Shown here in pieces: positions 36,580 through 45,911 of a stretch of 64,000 bases of DNA; positions within the stretch are counted from its first letter, which is position 1; every line of letters starts with the position of its first letter. Under the pieces are notes generated by a model. That model was not told the origin of the DNA. It made no database searches and saw only the letters and a list, made by a program, of their open reading frames with translations. Made by a program: the position numbers and the translations under genes. This DNA is from Aliishimia sp963721175 (GTDB lineage: Bacteria > Pseudomonadota > Alphaproteobacteria > Rhodobacterales > Rhodobacteraceae): the NCBI GenBank assembly GCA_963721175.1, contig CAVRIG010000011.1, positions 186,001 through 250,000 on the forward strand, in the 5' to 3' direction.

Positions 36580-37848
36580 TCACTGGAAGACGGCGGAGGG
36601 TTTGTCGAGGCTGTCGGACCCCTCGATGGCGATGCCGTCGAGGCCGAGCGCGGTGACGACCCGTTCGATCGACCGCGTCTGCGCGATCAATGCATCGACC
36701 CCTCCCATGATAAGCGCTTCGCCCGCAGCGTCGCCGCGCTCCAGCATCTGGTCATAGGCAAAGCCGGCCTCGGCGGCGGTCTTGATCCGGCCGAGCGCCA
36801 TCATCGTGCCCGACAGGCGCGTGCGCATCTCGGCATCGAGCTCCGGGTTCCGTGCGGCCACGAGGTCGGAGAGCGAAGGCCCGGACACCAGCGATCCGTC
36901 AATCCGGACATATTCGCCCAGATACACGTTCTGCACGCCAAGCCCGTCATAGTAATGGCTGTTGTGAGTGTTGTCCGAGAAACAGTCGTGCTCCTCCTCC
37001 GGATCGTTCAGCATCAGCCCCAGCCGCATCCGCTCGCCCGCCTGCTCGCCGTAGGAGAGCGAGCCCATGCCGGTCAGGATTGCCGACAGCCCGGCCTGTT
37101 CGTCCGACAGAAGCGCCGCACGGGCATCGCCGCCATCGGCCCATTGCGCCGCCATCCATTCGAGGTCTGACACAAGAAGATCCGAGGCGGCAGACAGGTA
37201 GTCCGCCCGCCTGGCGCAGTTGCCGTGCGTGCAGGCATCGCCCTGCGCATAGTCCGTCCAGGAGCGGTTTCCCGCGCCGTCTCCATGCCCGTTCAGATCC
37301 TGTCCCCAGAGCAGGAACTCGATCGCGTGGTAGCCGGTGGCGACGTTGGCCTCGATTCCGTCGGCCTCCTGCAACGTGTCCTGCAGCAGCGCCGGCGTGA
37401 TCTCGGTGGCGTCGATTTCCGAGCCGGACAGGGTGAAGGTCGGATTGGCGATGACGTTGAGTGCCGCCATCCGGTTCTCGTCGGTTGGCCCGCCATAGGC
37501 GCCGTCGACGTAGTCGATCAGCCCCTCGTCGAGCGGCCAGGCGTTTACGCGACCCTCCCAGTCATCGACGATCGCGTTGCCAAAGCGGAATACCTCGGTC
37601 TGCTGATAGGGCACGCGCGCTGCGAGCCAGGCCGCCCGAGCGGCGTGCAGCGTCTCGGCCGAGGGTGAGGCGACAAGCGTGGCGACGGCGTCTTCGAGGG
37701 CGCGAGCGGCGGTCAGGCTGTCCTCGTATTCCGCTTGGGCGATGTCGGCATAGGTATCGATCACCTCGGCGGCCGTTTGCGCCTGAGCGCCGTGTCCAAG
37801 GCCGGAGGTGAGCACCAGCAGACCGAGTCCGAATGCGAGTTGCTTCAT
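36580..37848 (-). CDS. imelysin-family iron-uptake protein (first copy)
   Basis: A 422-residue secreted protein. The signal peptide is LGLLVLTSGLGHGAQA. The imelysin GxHxxE motif is intact in ATGYHAIEFLLWGQDLNG, and FRFGNAIVDDWEGRVNAWPL and HDCFSDNTHNSHYYDGLGVQ are conserved IrpA-like segments. It is the first gene of the operon that continues with bfd/bfr', the di-heme protein, the second imelysin and DUF1513. Fur/Irr/RirA control is likely from family knowledge. I could not pin down a box. Confidence 0.92.
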   Translation of the reverse strand: MKQLAFGLGLLVLTSGLGHGAQAQTAAEVIDTYADIAQAEYEDSLTAARALEDAVATLVASPSAETLHAARAAWLAARVPYQQTEVFRFGNAIVDDWEGRVNAWPLDEGLIDYVDGAYGGPTDENRMAALNVIANPTFTLSGSEIDATEITPALLQDTLQEADGIEANVATGYHAIEFLLWGQDLNGHGDGAGNRSWTDYAQGDACTHGNCARRADYLSAASDLLVSDLEWMAAQWADGGDARAALLSDEQAGLSAILTGMGSLSYGEQAGERMRLGLMLNDPEEEHDCFSDNTHNSHYYDGLGVQNVYLGEYVRIDGSLVSGPSLSDLVAARNPELDAEMRTRLSGTMMALGRIKTAAEAGFAYDQMLERGDAAGEALIMGGVDALIAQTRSIERVVTALGLDGIAIEGSDSLDKPSAVFQ

Positions 37849-38064
37849 GAGTTCGCTGTCCTTTTCTGGTCGAGTTTTCGGGCGGGGCGGGCGCCATTCC
37901 GTGACCGGCTTCCAAGGCGATGCTCCACGGTTCGGTTTGTTATCTGTCGCTCGCCACGAGCCATCCATGTCGCACTTCCGTTCTTGTCGATCCAATCGCG
38001 CCTCCACGGAGTCCCAACTCGCTGGGGCAAAGTGGATGGTAGCCTCACGAAAAACTGAGTGAAT

Positions 38065-38088
38065 GAGTCGGATATGTCAATCCGACTC
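38065..38088. promoter_or_regulatory. inverted repeat upstream of imelysin operon
   Basis: GAGTCGGAT-ATGTCA-ATCCGACTC, 9-base arms with a 6-base spacer. It lies about 220 bases upstream of the first imelysin start and beyond the end of the AraC fragment. It could be an operator or a factor-independent terminator without a T run. Its role is not determined. Confidence 0.35.
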
Positions 38089-38233
38089 TTCTGATCAGGT
38101 ATGGCCTCAGTTCCGCGCGGGCGAACGAACCAGCGTCGTCACGAGGTGTAGATGAATTCAGGTGATTCTCTCCCGGATGAACTTTGACGTGCAAGCGGTA
38201 CTCCGCTGTTGTCGCTACAACTGCTCCACGAAG

Positions 38234-38749
38234 TTATCCTCCAATGATTTGTATTCGAAGGGTCACCGCCCGAGGTGGCGGGGTCCATACCATTGGCTCC
38301 GCGAATGTCTCCACCATGCAGACGAGCTGCAGAGCGCCGAGGCTTGGCGGCATCGGGCTGCTAGTGTCGGCGCTGTCGAACTCCACGCGCACAAGAGGAC
38401 CATCCCTGAAGACGCGCATACGGGTCGGACCCAGCAACGCCTTGAATTGCGCCAGACGCATCAGCCCGGTTTTCAGATCCGGCGCACAGGAGAGCGTGAA
38501 GAAGACCGGGATCACCGGTCCGCGGGAAATCGCGACACCCAGGTAAGGCACGTAATCGGCGCGCGGCGACAGCACCTCCATCTTGTTCCAGGCATCGAAA
38601 TACTGCCCCGCCGTCACCCGCAATTCGGTCCGACCGCGGGCGATTTCGGCAAGTCCCGACGTCTCGAGCATCACCGGCGGATCGACCCCGAGGATCCGGC
38701 ACGCCACGTCGGTCGCCATGAAGAGGGAATAGGTTTCTGCGCTTTCCAT
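38234..38749 (-). pseudogene. AraC-family regulator lacking its DNA-binding domain
   Basis: About 172 residues that match the N-terminal ligand domain of OruR/ArgR-like AraC regulators: MATDVACRILGVDPPVML, YVPYLGVAISRGPVIPVF, MRVFRDGPLVRVEFDS. The frame ends at RIQIIGG and a stop, after a shift. The C-terminal pair of helix-turn-helix motifs is absent from the following sequence. It is probably a remnant of the regulator of the adjacent decayed oxidoreductase genes. Confidence 0.65.
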
Positions 38750-38935
38750 GTGCGGCGTACTGCAAGAGCTTGCCCAAAATGCCACGGGTGAGAGGCAACG
38801 ACCAGATCCGGACGGCCGTTTGACCCGATTTGCCTGCATCTGACCACATTTGCATGTCGTCCAGCGACCCCCTCAACCTAGTTTGAACGCTAACGGGGGA
38901 TCAAGCGTCGTCCCACGAGCCGAATGTAGAGAGCG

Positions 38936-39340
38936 ATGGAACTCACGGTGAACGGTCAAACTCATGACGTCGATCTGCCATGCGGACATGCCGCTCCTCT
39001 GGGCCCTGCGGGATGGGCTGAACATCACGGGCGTCAAGTGTGGCTGCGGCATCGCCCAATGCGGCGCCTGCACCGTCCATATCGACGGCGAGGCCGTGCG
39101 CTCCTGTCAGGTGGCGCTTGGCGATGTCTGGGGTCCCGTGACCACGATAGAGGGGCTGGGCACGCCCAATGCGCTTCATGCGGTGCAGCACGCGTGGATC
39201 ACACATCAGGTCGCGCAGTGCGGGTACTGCCAGTAGGGTCAGATCATGCAGGCTGCGGACCTGCTCGCCCGCAACACGGAGCCGACCGACGACGACATTG
39301 ACGCCGCGATGTCGGGCAACCTGTGTCGCTGCGGGACCTA
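38936..39340 (+). pseudogene. isoquinoline 1-oxidoreductase alpha-subunit-like [2Fe-2S] protein, broken
   Basis: MELTVNGQTHDVDLP opens the protein. After a frame change follow VKCGCGIAQCGACTVHIDG (plant-type 2Fe-2S) and VAQCGYCQ. There a TAG stands where the family has Ser (CQSGQIMQAADLL). The frame continues to SGNLCRCGTY, the second 2Fe-2S site. So the gene has both a frameshift and a nonsense codon. It then runs into a C-terminal piece of the large subunit, so the end is also lost. Confidence 0.7.
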
Positions 39341-39968
39341 TCCCCCTATGCCATCCCGAACTATCGCGTGACGGCCTATGCCGCGCCGCCGCTGGTGCCG
39401 ATCGGTTCGTGGCGTTCGCCCGGGGCCTGTTCCAACAGCTTCTTTCACGAAAGCTTTCTGTCCGAACTGATCCATGCCGCGGGCGCCGATCCGCTGGAGG
39501 AACGGCTGCGCCTGATCGACCACGCCGGACTCGCGCCGGGTGCTGGAGGCCGTGCGCGAGATGATGAAGTGGGCAGGCGCCGACATCGGCCCGGGGCGCG
39601 GTCGCGGCATCGCCTTTGCCTACACGCACGGCGTGCTTGTCGCCGAGGTCATCGACGTGACCATGACCGAACGCGGCCTGCGCATCGACGAGGTCTGGAT
39701 CGCCGCGGATTGCGGCACCGTCTTCGACCCGGTCAACGCCGAGGCGCAGTTGACCGGGGCCGCCATCTTCGGTCTGGGCCACGCGATGAACTGCGAACTC
39801 ACTTACGAGGGCCACGCCGTGCAGCAGACCAATTTCGATGCTTTCGAGGGCATGCGAATCCACCAGACGCCGAAATTGCACACACAGCTTTTGGGGCGCG
39901 CTGAAAAGGTCCGCGGGCTGGGGGAGCCCGCCACGGCGCCCGCAGCGCCCGCCCTCAGTGAGGGCTGA
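39335..39968 (+). pseudogene. C-terminal third of a molybdenum hydroxylase large subunit (IorB-like)
   Basis: It starts abruptly with YAIPNYRVTAYAAPPLVPIG and FFHESFLSELIHAAGADPLE. After a small shift near 39535 it goes on with VLEAVREMMKWAGADIGPGR, YTHGVLVAEVIDVTMTE, IFGLGHAMNCELTYEGHA and KVRGLGEPATAPAAPA. These are the molybdopterin-binding C-terminal segments of isoquinoline/aldehyde oxidoreductases. The N-terminal two thirds are missing, so a deletion has fused the remnant to the alpha-subunit gene. Confidence 0.65.
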
Positions 39969-39974
39969 GGCGGC

Positions 39975-40349
39975 GAGTGGTGCCCGGGCTTCGGTCCCGG
40001 GCCCGGCGATATCGTCGACATGGAACGTTGGAGCAGGTCGAGCTTCGCCAACACCGACCTCGATGTGCAGTTGCGCCGGCACGGTATCACACACGTCCTC
40101 CTGCTCGGCCTGATCGCCAACACCTGCATCGAGCCGAGCGGGCGCTTTGCCTCCGAACTCGGCTACCACGTGACGGTGGTCCGCGATGCAACGGCCGCCT
40201 TTTCAACGGAACCGATGCACGCCGCGCACGACATCAACGGTCCGCCCTTTGCCCGCGCCATCCTCGGCACGGCAGAGCTCGTGCAGAAACTTGCACCCCA
40301 CGGCGCCAGTCCAGCCCTAAACGAGGCGGCCGAAGCCACATCGGGATGA
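39975..40349 (+). pseudogene. C-terminal part of an isochorismatase-family hydrolase
   Basis: The frame reads GPGPGDIVDMERWSRSSF, then ANTDLDVQLRRHGITHVLLL, GLIANTCIEPSGRFASELGY and HVTVVRDATAAFS. The catalytic cysteine is in ANTCIE. The usual N-terminal half with the catalytic Asp is absent, and the fragment begins right after the IorB remnant. An ATG within it (40020) would yield only an incomplete fold. It is likely inactive. Confidence 0.65.
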
Positions 40350-40517
40350 GGCAGGACTGAACCTGCCTCTGGTTCGCCAGGACGGCGGCTGTCGTCGCCG
40401 CTGGACTGTGGTCTGGCGGTCGGAGCGTGTTCCAGTGGCGCGGCGATCCGGAACCCTCCCCACCATCGTGGCAGGGAAAGTCCCAGATCTCATGCGCGTC
40501 GATCCGGGCCGCGGTCT

Positions 40518-40943
40518 TCAGCCGCCCATCTCCGCCTTGAATTGGTCGAAGTCGATCTGCAGTCCGTTCAGGATCGTGGACCAGTGGCGCGTCAGTGCTG
40601 CCTGTCCCACGGCCTCCTTGATCTCGCCTTCGGTGGCCCCGGCGGCACGGGCGGCCTCGGTGTCGGCGAAGACGCAGTACTGACAGGGGATCTGCGCGCC
40701 CACCGCGATGTTGATGAGCGCCTTGACCTTGGGCGACAGTTCGGTCTTGTCGCTGAACTCCATGTCGCGGGTCATGATCCAGGCGCCGCGAATGCCGTGC
40801 TCGGGATAGTCCCGCATGAAGCTCGGCACGAAGCCGAATGCGTCCTTGATCTCGGAATAGGTCTCGGCGGCAGTTTCCTGCGCGGAAACCGGTGCTGCGA
40901 AGGCGGTCACCGCGACGACGGCGGCCATGACAACGGTTTTCAT
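40518..40943 (-). CDS. secreted carboxymuconolactone-decarboxylase/AhpD-like protein
   Basis: A 141-residue protein with a signal peptide (VVMAAVVAVTAFAAPVSA) and a CMD/AhpD-type fold. ELSPKVKALINIAVGAQIPC is followed by QYCVFADTEAARAAGA, giving a CxxC pair with a nearby acidic residue as in peroxidase-type AhpD proteins. Exported members are common in marine alphaproteobacteria, but their role is unclear. The gene follows a TetR gene on the same strand at 218 bases distance. Confidence 0.8.
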   Translation of the reverse strand: MKTVVMAAVVAVTAFAAPVSAQETAAETYSEIKDAFGFVPSFMRDYPEHGIRGAWIMTRDMEFSDKTELSPKVKALINIAVGAQIPCQYCVFADTEAARAAGATEGEIKEAVGQAALTRHWSTILNGLQIDFDQFKAEMGG

Positions 40944-41161
40944 TTCTTTCTCCAGATTTGGTTGGTGAGGCACCTCGGACAGTTCGTCCTTGGCTGGCCG
41001 TTTTCTGGATCAAGCCGCGTCCGGAACCTAGTCGACCTCTGGTCCGTCAAGCCAGCTGGCAGGAAAATCAGTTCTATTTCAGAGGGATGCACAAATCCGC
41101 CGCCCTCAGTCCATCATGGAATTCCCGCGCGACTTGACCTTCGGTACACCGAAATCCGGGT

Positions 41162-41782
41162 TCAGGCACGGCTCTGCGGGGAGAACAGCAACTTGATGTA
41201 AGACCGCAGAAGGACGATCTGCTCGGCCAGCACCTTCGGCTCGCCGACCGCGCGCGACATCACGATGCCGCCCTCCACGGTGCTCGAGATCATGTCGGCG
41301 ACCGTCCTGAGGTCCACGTCATCGCGCGCAGGATAGATCGCCGCGATCTCCTGCAGCATCCCCAGAAAGCGCTCGCGCCAGACCAGGATGGCCTGCCGGT
41401 TCAACGTTCTGACTTCCCGGTCGAACATGCGCTCGGAATAGGCGACGGTTGCGACCATGCAACCGGGATGGCCGTTCGGAAGATCGCCCATCATCTCCGA
41501 CAGCATCTTCAGCCCGATCAGGAACGAGTGCAGCGGGTCGCCGTGCAATTCGCGCGCGCGGGTGAAGACGTCGTCGAGAAGTGCTTCCTCGGTGTCGAGG
41601 TAGCGTTGGAGCAAGGCGCGGGCGAGTTCGTTCTTGTCCTTGAAGTGGTAGAAGAAGCCGCTCTTGGTGATCTCGGCTTCTGCGATGATCTCCTCGATGG
41701 AGGTGGCGCCGAAGCCCTTCGACAGGATGCCGGTCTCGGCAATGTCGAGAATGAGTTCCCGTTTCGATTTGACCTTTTCCAT
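41162..41782 (-). CDS. TetR/AcrR family regulator
   Basis: A 206-residue regulator. The helix-turn-helix region reads FGATSIEEIIAEAEITKSGF followed by FYHFKDKNELARALL, and the C-terminal domain is of the type that covers oxidative or xenobiotic sensors (NGHPGCMVATVAYSERMF). I start at MEKVKSKRELILDIAE, the normal TetR start. It probably regulates itself and the AhpD-like gene downstream. Confidence 0.88.
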   Translation of the reverse strand: MEKVKSKRELILDIAETGILSKGFGATSIEEIIAEAEITKSGFFYHFKDKNELARALLQRYLDTEEALLDDVFTRARELHGDPLHSFLIGLKMLSEMMGDLPNGHPGCMVATVAYSERMFDREVRTLNRQAILVWRERFLGMLQEIAAIYPARDDVDLRTVADMISSTVEGGIVMSRAVGEPKVLAEQIVLLRSYIKLLFSPQSRA

Positions 41783-42001
41783 GTCTGCTTCTCCATCGCG
41801 GCACCCTACCGAAGGTACAGTTCGACAGTCGCGCCGGTTCGCGGGCCTCCGACTCTTGCCCGCATGGCGCTTCGTATACAGGCCTTTCGGCATGCCGCTC
41901 GTACCCGACCACGGGTGTTCTATCCCGATCCGGAGCTTGCGTCCAATCTTCGCAACACACCGCGCCGACATTCGGCGCAATGAGTCCGGAGGCACAGACA
42001 A

Positions 42002-42385
42002 ATGATACGAGCACTTTCCACCATCGCGGCGATGGCTGTCCTAGGGACCGGCGCGCAGGCCGATCCCGCCACGGCACGCCTCAAGGCCGCCATCCGGCTC
42101 GACGGCCCCTTGCAGGGCGCGTCCCTGCACGAGGGTGACATCGACATGGTGGTCTACTACCTGCCGCGCGGAGCGGCTTTAGGCGTCGTCGCCACCTATG
42201 CGGACCGCGATCGTCCCGACCGGCCGGGCAGGATCCAATTCGATCTCGCCGACGGAGAAGAGATCACACTCGGCTTCAACACCCGCGAGGGGCTCCGCTA
42301 CCGCTTCGTGCGGACGGATTGCATCGTCGCGGTCTCCGCAAGTATCCACAGCGATCAATCATCCAGCGCGGCTGGCGACGGCTGA
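42002..42385 (+). CDS. hypothetical secreted protein
   Basis: A 127-residue protein. The first 20 residues (MIRALSTIAAMAVLGTGAQA) are a clear signal peptide. The mature part is short and beta-rich (DIDMVVYYLPRGAALGVVAT, GEEITLGFNTREGLRYRF) with one cysteine near the end. No known family. It is divergent from the TetR gene at 41782. Confidence 0.6.
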   Translation: MIRALSTIAAMAVLGTGAQADPATARLKAAIRLDGPLQGASLHEGDIDMVVYYLPRGAALGVVATYADRDRPDRPGRIQFDLADGEEITLGFNTREGLRYRFVRTDCIVAVSASIHSDQSSSAAGDG

Positions 42386-42699
42386 GCTCGGCGCCGCCGG
42401 CGCATGCAATTCCTATTCAAAGGACAAAATCAATGACCATATCTTGCTGCCCCGACGACACCCGCCAGGTTCCGAGCGGAAATCGCATGGCGCTCCCGTT
42501 CGCGCTCCGAAGACAATTTCGCCTTGTCGCGATCGGGCACCTCCTGCGTGCGCTGTGGCAAGCGCGACTGCACCGCCGTCAGCGCCTCAGACAAATAGGG
42601 ATCGTCGAGCACCTCGACGACCACCGGCGCCGGGACATCGGCCTTCCGCCGCGCGGCACACCCGTTCGGCAGATTTACTATCAGTGGTAGGAGACACCC
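42386..42699. other. stretch without a supportable gene
   Basis: Short frames on both strands only. The minus strand reads a plausible but unassigned run (VEVLDDPYLSEALTAVQSRL) of about 60 residues that could be gene debris. A weak GGAGA precedes the next ATG at 42700. Confidence 0.35.
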
Positions 42700-43647
42700 A
42701 TGACAACCCGATCATTTCCCGCACCCCGACCGGGCCGCTACTTTCTGACCGAAGGCGGCATCGAAACCGAGATCATGTACAAATGGGGCTTCGATCTGCC
42801 CGAATTCGCGATGTTTCCGCTTCTGGAGAAACGCGACTCGGCAGAGGCGATCCGCGGCATGTATCGCCGTTACCTCGACGTCGTCGCGCGGCATCGCCAT
42901 TCGGCGCTCATCGGCGGCTTCGACTACCGCGCCAGTCCCGATTGGGGCGCGAAGCTGGGATACTCGCCCGCCGCTCTCTCTGAGGCGAACCTGCGGTCGA
43001 TCCAGTTCCTGCGCGGCGTCGCTGCCGAATACGCCGGCCAGATCCCGCAGGCGCTGTTCTCGGGCTATGTCGGTCCGCGCGGTGATGCCTACAGCCTCAA
43101 CCGGCGCACCACCGTCGACGAGGCGGAAGAGTATCACGCGGTGCAACTCGCAACCTTGAAGGAGGCGGATGTCGACCTCGCCTGGGCGGTCACGTTCAAC
43201 AACCCGGCCGAAGCGATCGGCGTGGTGCGGGCCGCGCGGCGCTTCGGACTCCCCGTCGCCGTGTCCTTTTCACTGGACAGCTCGCACCGCCTCAGTTCCG
43301 GGGTGCCGCTCGCCGACGCGATCGCCATCGTCGACGCGGCGACCGACAGCTACCCTGCGTTCTTTTCGCTCAACTGCTCGCACCCGCTTGAGTTCGAGCC
43401 CGCGCTCGATGGCGGTGCCTGGACGCGGCGCATCCGCTCGATCCGGCCGAACGCCGCGAAGATGGACAAGATCGCGCTCTGCAAGCTCGGTCATCTCGAG
43501 GAAGGCGATCCCGAGGAGCTCGGCCGCCTGATGGCCGATGTCGGCCGGCGCTACCCGCACATGGACATCTGGGGCGGCTGCTGCGGCACCGGGCATGTGC
43601 ATCTGGAAGAGATCGCGCGCCACCTGCCGCAAACGGTGCCGGCATGA
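42700..43647 (+). CDS. homocysteine S-methyltransferase family protein
   Basis: A 315-residue zinc methyltransferase of the Pfam S-methyl_trans family (MmuM/BHMT-like). The zinc cysteines are visible in FFSLNCSHPLEF and the late WGGCCGTGHVHLEEI. FLTEGGIETEIMYKWGF is the usual N-terminal loop. It would transfer a methyl group from a methylated donor (S-methylmethionine or a betaine) to homocysteine. Its stop overlaps the start of a class V aminotransferase, so both are made together. Confidence 0.87.
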   Translation: MTTRSFPAPRPGRYFLTEGGIETEIMYKWGFDLPEFAMFPLLEKRDSAEAIRGMYRRYLDVVARHRHSALIGGFDYRASPDWGAKLGYSPAALSEANLRSIQFLRGVAAEYAGQIPQALFSGYVGPRGDAYSLNRRTTVDEAEEYHAVQLATLKEADVDLAWAVTFNNPAEAIGVVRAARRFGLPVAVSFSLDSSHRLSSGVPLADAIAIVDAATDSYPAFFSLNCSHPLEFEPALDGGAWTRRIRSIRPNAAKMDKIALCKLGHLEEGDPEELGRLMADVGRRYPHMDIWGGCCGTGHVHLEEIARHLPQTVPA

Positions 43648-44846
43648 ACGTCGAGATGCTGAGAGCGGACACGCCGTCGTGCCGCAGCTACGTCCACGCG
43701 AACAACGCCGGGGCGTCGCCGGTGCCCGAGCCGGTGCATCGGGCGGTGCTGCGGCATCTCGACCTGGAACGGCGGATCGGCGGATATGCAGCGCAGGAGG
43801 CGGCGGCTCAGGACCTCGCCGCCTTCTACACCGAAGCGGCGGCGCTGATCGGCGCCGCCCCCGAGGAAATCGCCTTCGTCGAGAACGCGACCCGTGCCTG
43901 GGACATGGCGTTCTACGGACTGGCCTTCGCGCCGGGCGACAGGATCCTGACACACGCCTCTGAATACGTGTCGAACCTTCTCGCGATGCTCCAGCGCGCA
44001 AGACTGACGGGTGTCGAGATCGACTACGTCCCCAGCGACGCCGATGGGGGGGCCGATGTGACGGCGATGGCGGCGATGATCACTCCCTGCACGAAGCTGA
44101 TCGCCATGACCCATGTTCCGACCAGCGGCGGCCTCGTGAATCCCGCCGAAGAGATCGGTTGCGTTGCCCGGGAGCATGGCATCCCGTACCTGCTCGACGC
44201 CTGCCAGTCGGTCGGACAGATCGACATCGACGTGGACAGGATCGGCTGCGACATGCTTTGCGCCACCGGGCGCAAGTTTCTCCGGGGGCCGCGCGGCACC
44301 GGATTCCTTTGTGTCCGGAAGCAGATGATGGACAGGCTGGAGCCGCCCTTCGTGGATCTCTGGGCCGCAGACTGGACCACCGCTGACACCTACGAGATGC
44401 AGGAGACCGCCCGCCGTTTCGAGACGTTCGAGCGCAATGTGGCAGGCCAGATCGGCCTGATGGAAGCGATCCGCTATGCCCGCGCCATCGGTCTGCCGCA
44501 GATCGAGGCGCGCATCACGGCACTGGCCGATGATCTTCGCCAGCGCCTCGTTCAGGTGCCGGGGGTCCGGTTACACGACACCGGCGCGCGCCGGTGCGGG
44601 ATCGTGACCTTCACTTTGGATGGCGAGGCCCCCGTGCAGACGGCGCTGCGCCTCAAGCGCGCCGGAATCATGGTGTCGGTCACCCCGCGCGCCTACGCCC
44701 GGATCGATTTCGAGGCGCGTGGTCTCGATGCCGTCGTGCGCGCATCGCTGCATTGCTTCAACGATACCGGAGACCTCGAGCGACTTGTCGCGGCCGTGGC
44801 GGGCGAGGCATTTTCCGCTGAGAAAGGTATCGGCCATGACGGCTGA
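43644..44846 (+). CDS. class V aminotransferase (cysteine-desulfurase-like)
   Basis: A 400-residue PLP enzyme. Visible are HANNAGASPVPEPVHRAV at the N-terminus, VENATRAWDMAFYGLAF, MTHVPTSGGLVNPAEEIG, PYLLDACQSVGQIDIDV (the PLP-ring Asp) and the Schiff-base lysine in LCATGRKFLRGPRGTGF. It resembles the isopenicillin-N-epimerase/selenocysteine-lyase type rather than IscS, since no active-site loop cysteine for sulfur is evident. ATGA overlap with the homocysteine methyltransferase suggests a joint role with sulfur amino acids. Confidence 0.83.
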   Translation: MNVEMLRADTPSCRSYVHANNAGASPVPEPVHRAVLRHLDLERRIGGYAAQEAAAQDLAAFYTEAAALIGAAPEEIAFVENATRAWDMAFYGLAFAPGDRILTHASEYVSNLLAMLQRARLTGVEIDYVPSDADGGADVTAMAAMITPCTKLIAMTHVPTSGGLVNPAEEIGCVAREHGIPYLLDACQSVGQIDIDVDRIGCDMLCATGRKFLRGPRGTGFLCVRKQMMDRLEPPFVDLWAADWTTADTYEMQETARRFETFERNVAGQIGLMEAIRYARAIGLPQIEARITALADDLRQRLVQVPGVRLHDTGARRCGIVTFTLDGEAPVQTALRLKRAGIMVSVTPRAYARIDFEARGLDAVVRASLHCFNDTGDLERLVAAVAGEAFSAEKGIGHDG

Positions 44847-44951
44847 TCTGCGTGGCAATGTCGCCCTGTTGCGGCGACGGCCGCGTTTTTTGCCGGCACC
44901 GGCCGTAGCCCGGATCATCGGTGCCGTGCAGTCATGCAGCGGGAGGCTGAC

Positions 44952-45047
44952 ATGAAGAGCGGCAAGAATGCCTGCTGTGCGGCCGGCTGTGCGGGGTCGG
45001 TTGCCCGATGCCCGGCATCAAGCATGAACACCGGAACTGACGCGTGA
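44952..45047 (+). CDS. small cysteine-rich open frame
   Basis: 31 codons, MKSGKNACCAAGCAGSVARC and following. Four cysteines lie in the first 20 residues. GGGAGG stands eight bases before the ATG. This is the only coding hint in the 339-base gap between 44847 and 45185. The gap also has a hairpin GTCGCC-N7-GGCGAC (about 44859-44877) followed within six bases by six Ts, a possible terminator of the aminotransferase operon. Confidence 0.25.
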   Translation: MKSGKNACCAAGCAGSVARCPASSMNTGTDA

Positions 45048-45185
45048 CCACGGATCCGTCGGGACGTTGCCAAGCCGTTCCGATTGTTGGTCCGACGCAT
45101 CGCGCACTATATGTGATTCGAAAACGAACGTATCTGCGGCGCGGCTCCTTGTGAAGGCGGCCGCCCAGGACACAGACAGAATTGC

Positions 45186-45911
45186 ATGGCCATGAAAAAG
45201 ACCGAAGTTTCTCGACAGGGCAAGACCGATCTCACCGGCCGGTCCAAGTCGAGCCAGGGAGAAATCGACGCATTCCTGCAGCAGGCGAGGCATCTGGCGC
45301 CGTCGACGGGTGCGGCATCGGGGCGATTGATCTTCGCCCTCGACGCCACGATGAGCCGCCAGCCGACTTGGGACATGGCGTGCGCGTTGCAGGGGGAAAT
45401 GTTCTCGTCGGCGGCCGTCGTGGGCAATCTTTCGGTGCAACTGGTCTATTTTCGCGGCCAGCGTGAATCACGTGCCTCCCGCTGGGTGAACAACGCCGAG
45501 AGCTTGCGCACCGTCATGGAGCGGATCGAGTGCCGCGGGGGTCTGACGCAGATCGCGCGGGTTCTGGCGCATGCCAGGAAGGAAGCCGAAAAGCAAGAGT
45601 TGGCGGCGCTGGTCTATGTGGGCGACTGCATGGAGGAAAACATCGACGAAGTGCTGGGGCTGGCCGGGGAGTTGGGCCTGCGCGGCGTCAAGGCGTTCGT
45701 CTTCCATGACGGCCGCGATCCGGTGGCCGAATCCGCATTTCGCCAGATCGCCCAGCTGACCGGCGGCGCCTATCTACCGTTCGACCGAAGCTCGGCGGCG
45801 CAATTGAAGGCGCTGCTCGGTGCTGTCGCCGCCTATGCGGCGGGCGGCCGCAAGGCTCTCGAAGCGATCGACAGCGACACGGCGAGACAACTTCTGGCAG
45901 ATATGCGCTGA
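45186..45911 (+). CDS. VWA-domain protein paired with a membrane J-protein
   Basis: A 241-residue soluble protein. GRLIFALDATMSRQPTWDMA is the start of a von Willebrand A-like fold with a modified metal site (D-A-T-M-S). LAALVYVGDCMEENIDEVLG and VKAFVFHDGRDPVAESAFRQ continue the fold, and the C-terminus is helical. No signal peptide is seen. Its stop overlaps the start of the J-domain gene (TGATG), a conserved pair in alphaproteobacteria as far as I know. The function is not established. I infer a shared chaperone or surveillance role. Confidence 0.75.
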   Translation: MAMKKTEVSRQGKTDLTGRSKSSQGEIDAFLQQARHLAPSTGAASGRLIFALDATMSRQPTWDMACALQGEMFSSAAVVGNLSVQLVYFRGQRESRASRWVNNAESLRTVMERIECRGGLTQIARVLAHARKEAEKQELAALVYVGDCMEENIDEVLGLAGELGLRGVKAFVFHDGRDPVAESAFRQIAQLTGGAYLPFDRSSAAQLKALLGAVAAYAAGGRKALEAIDSDTARQLLADMR

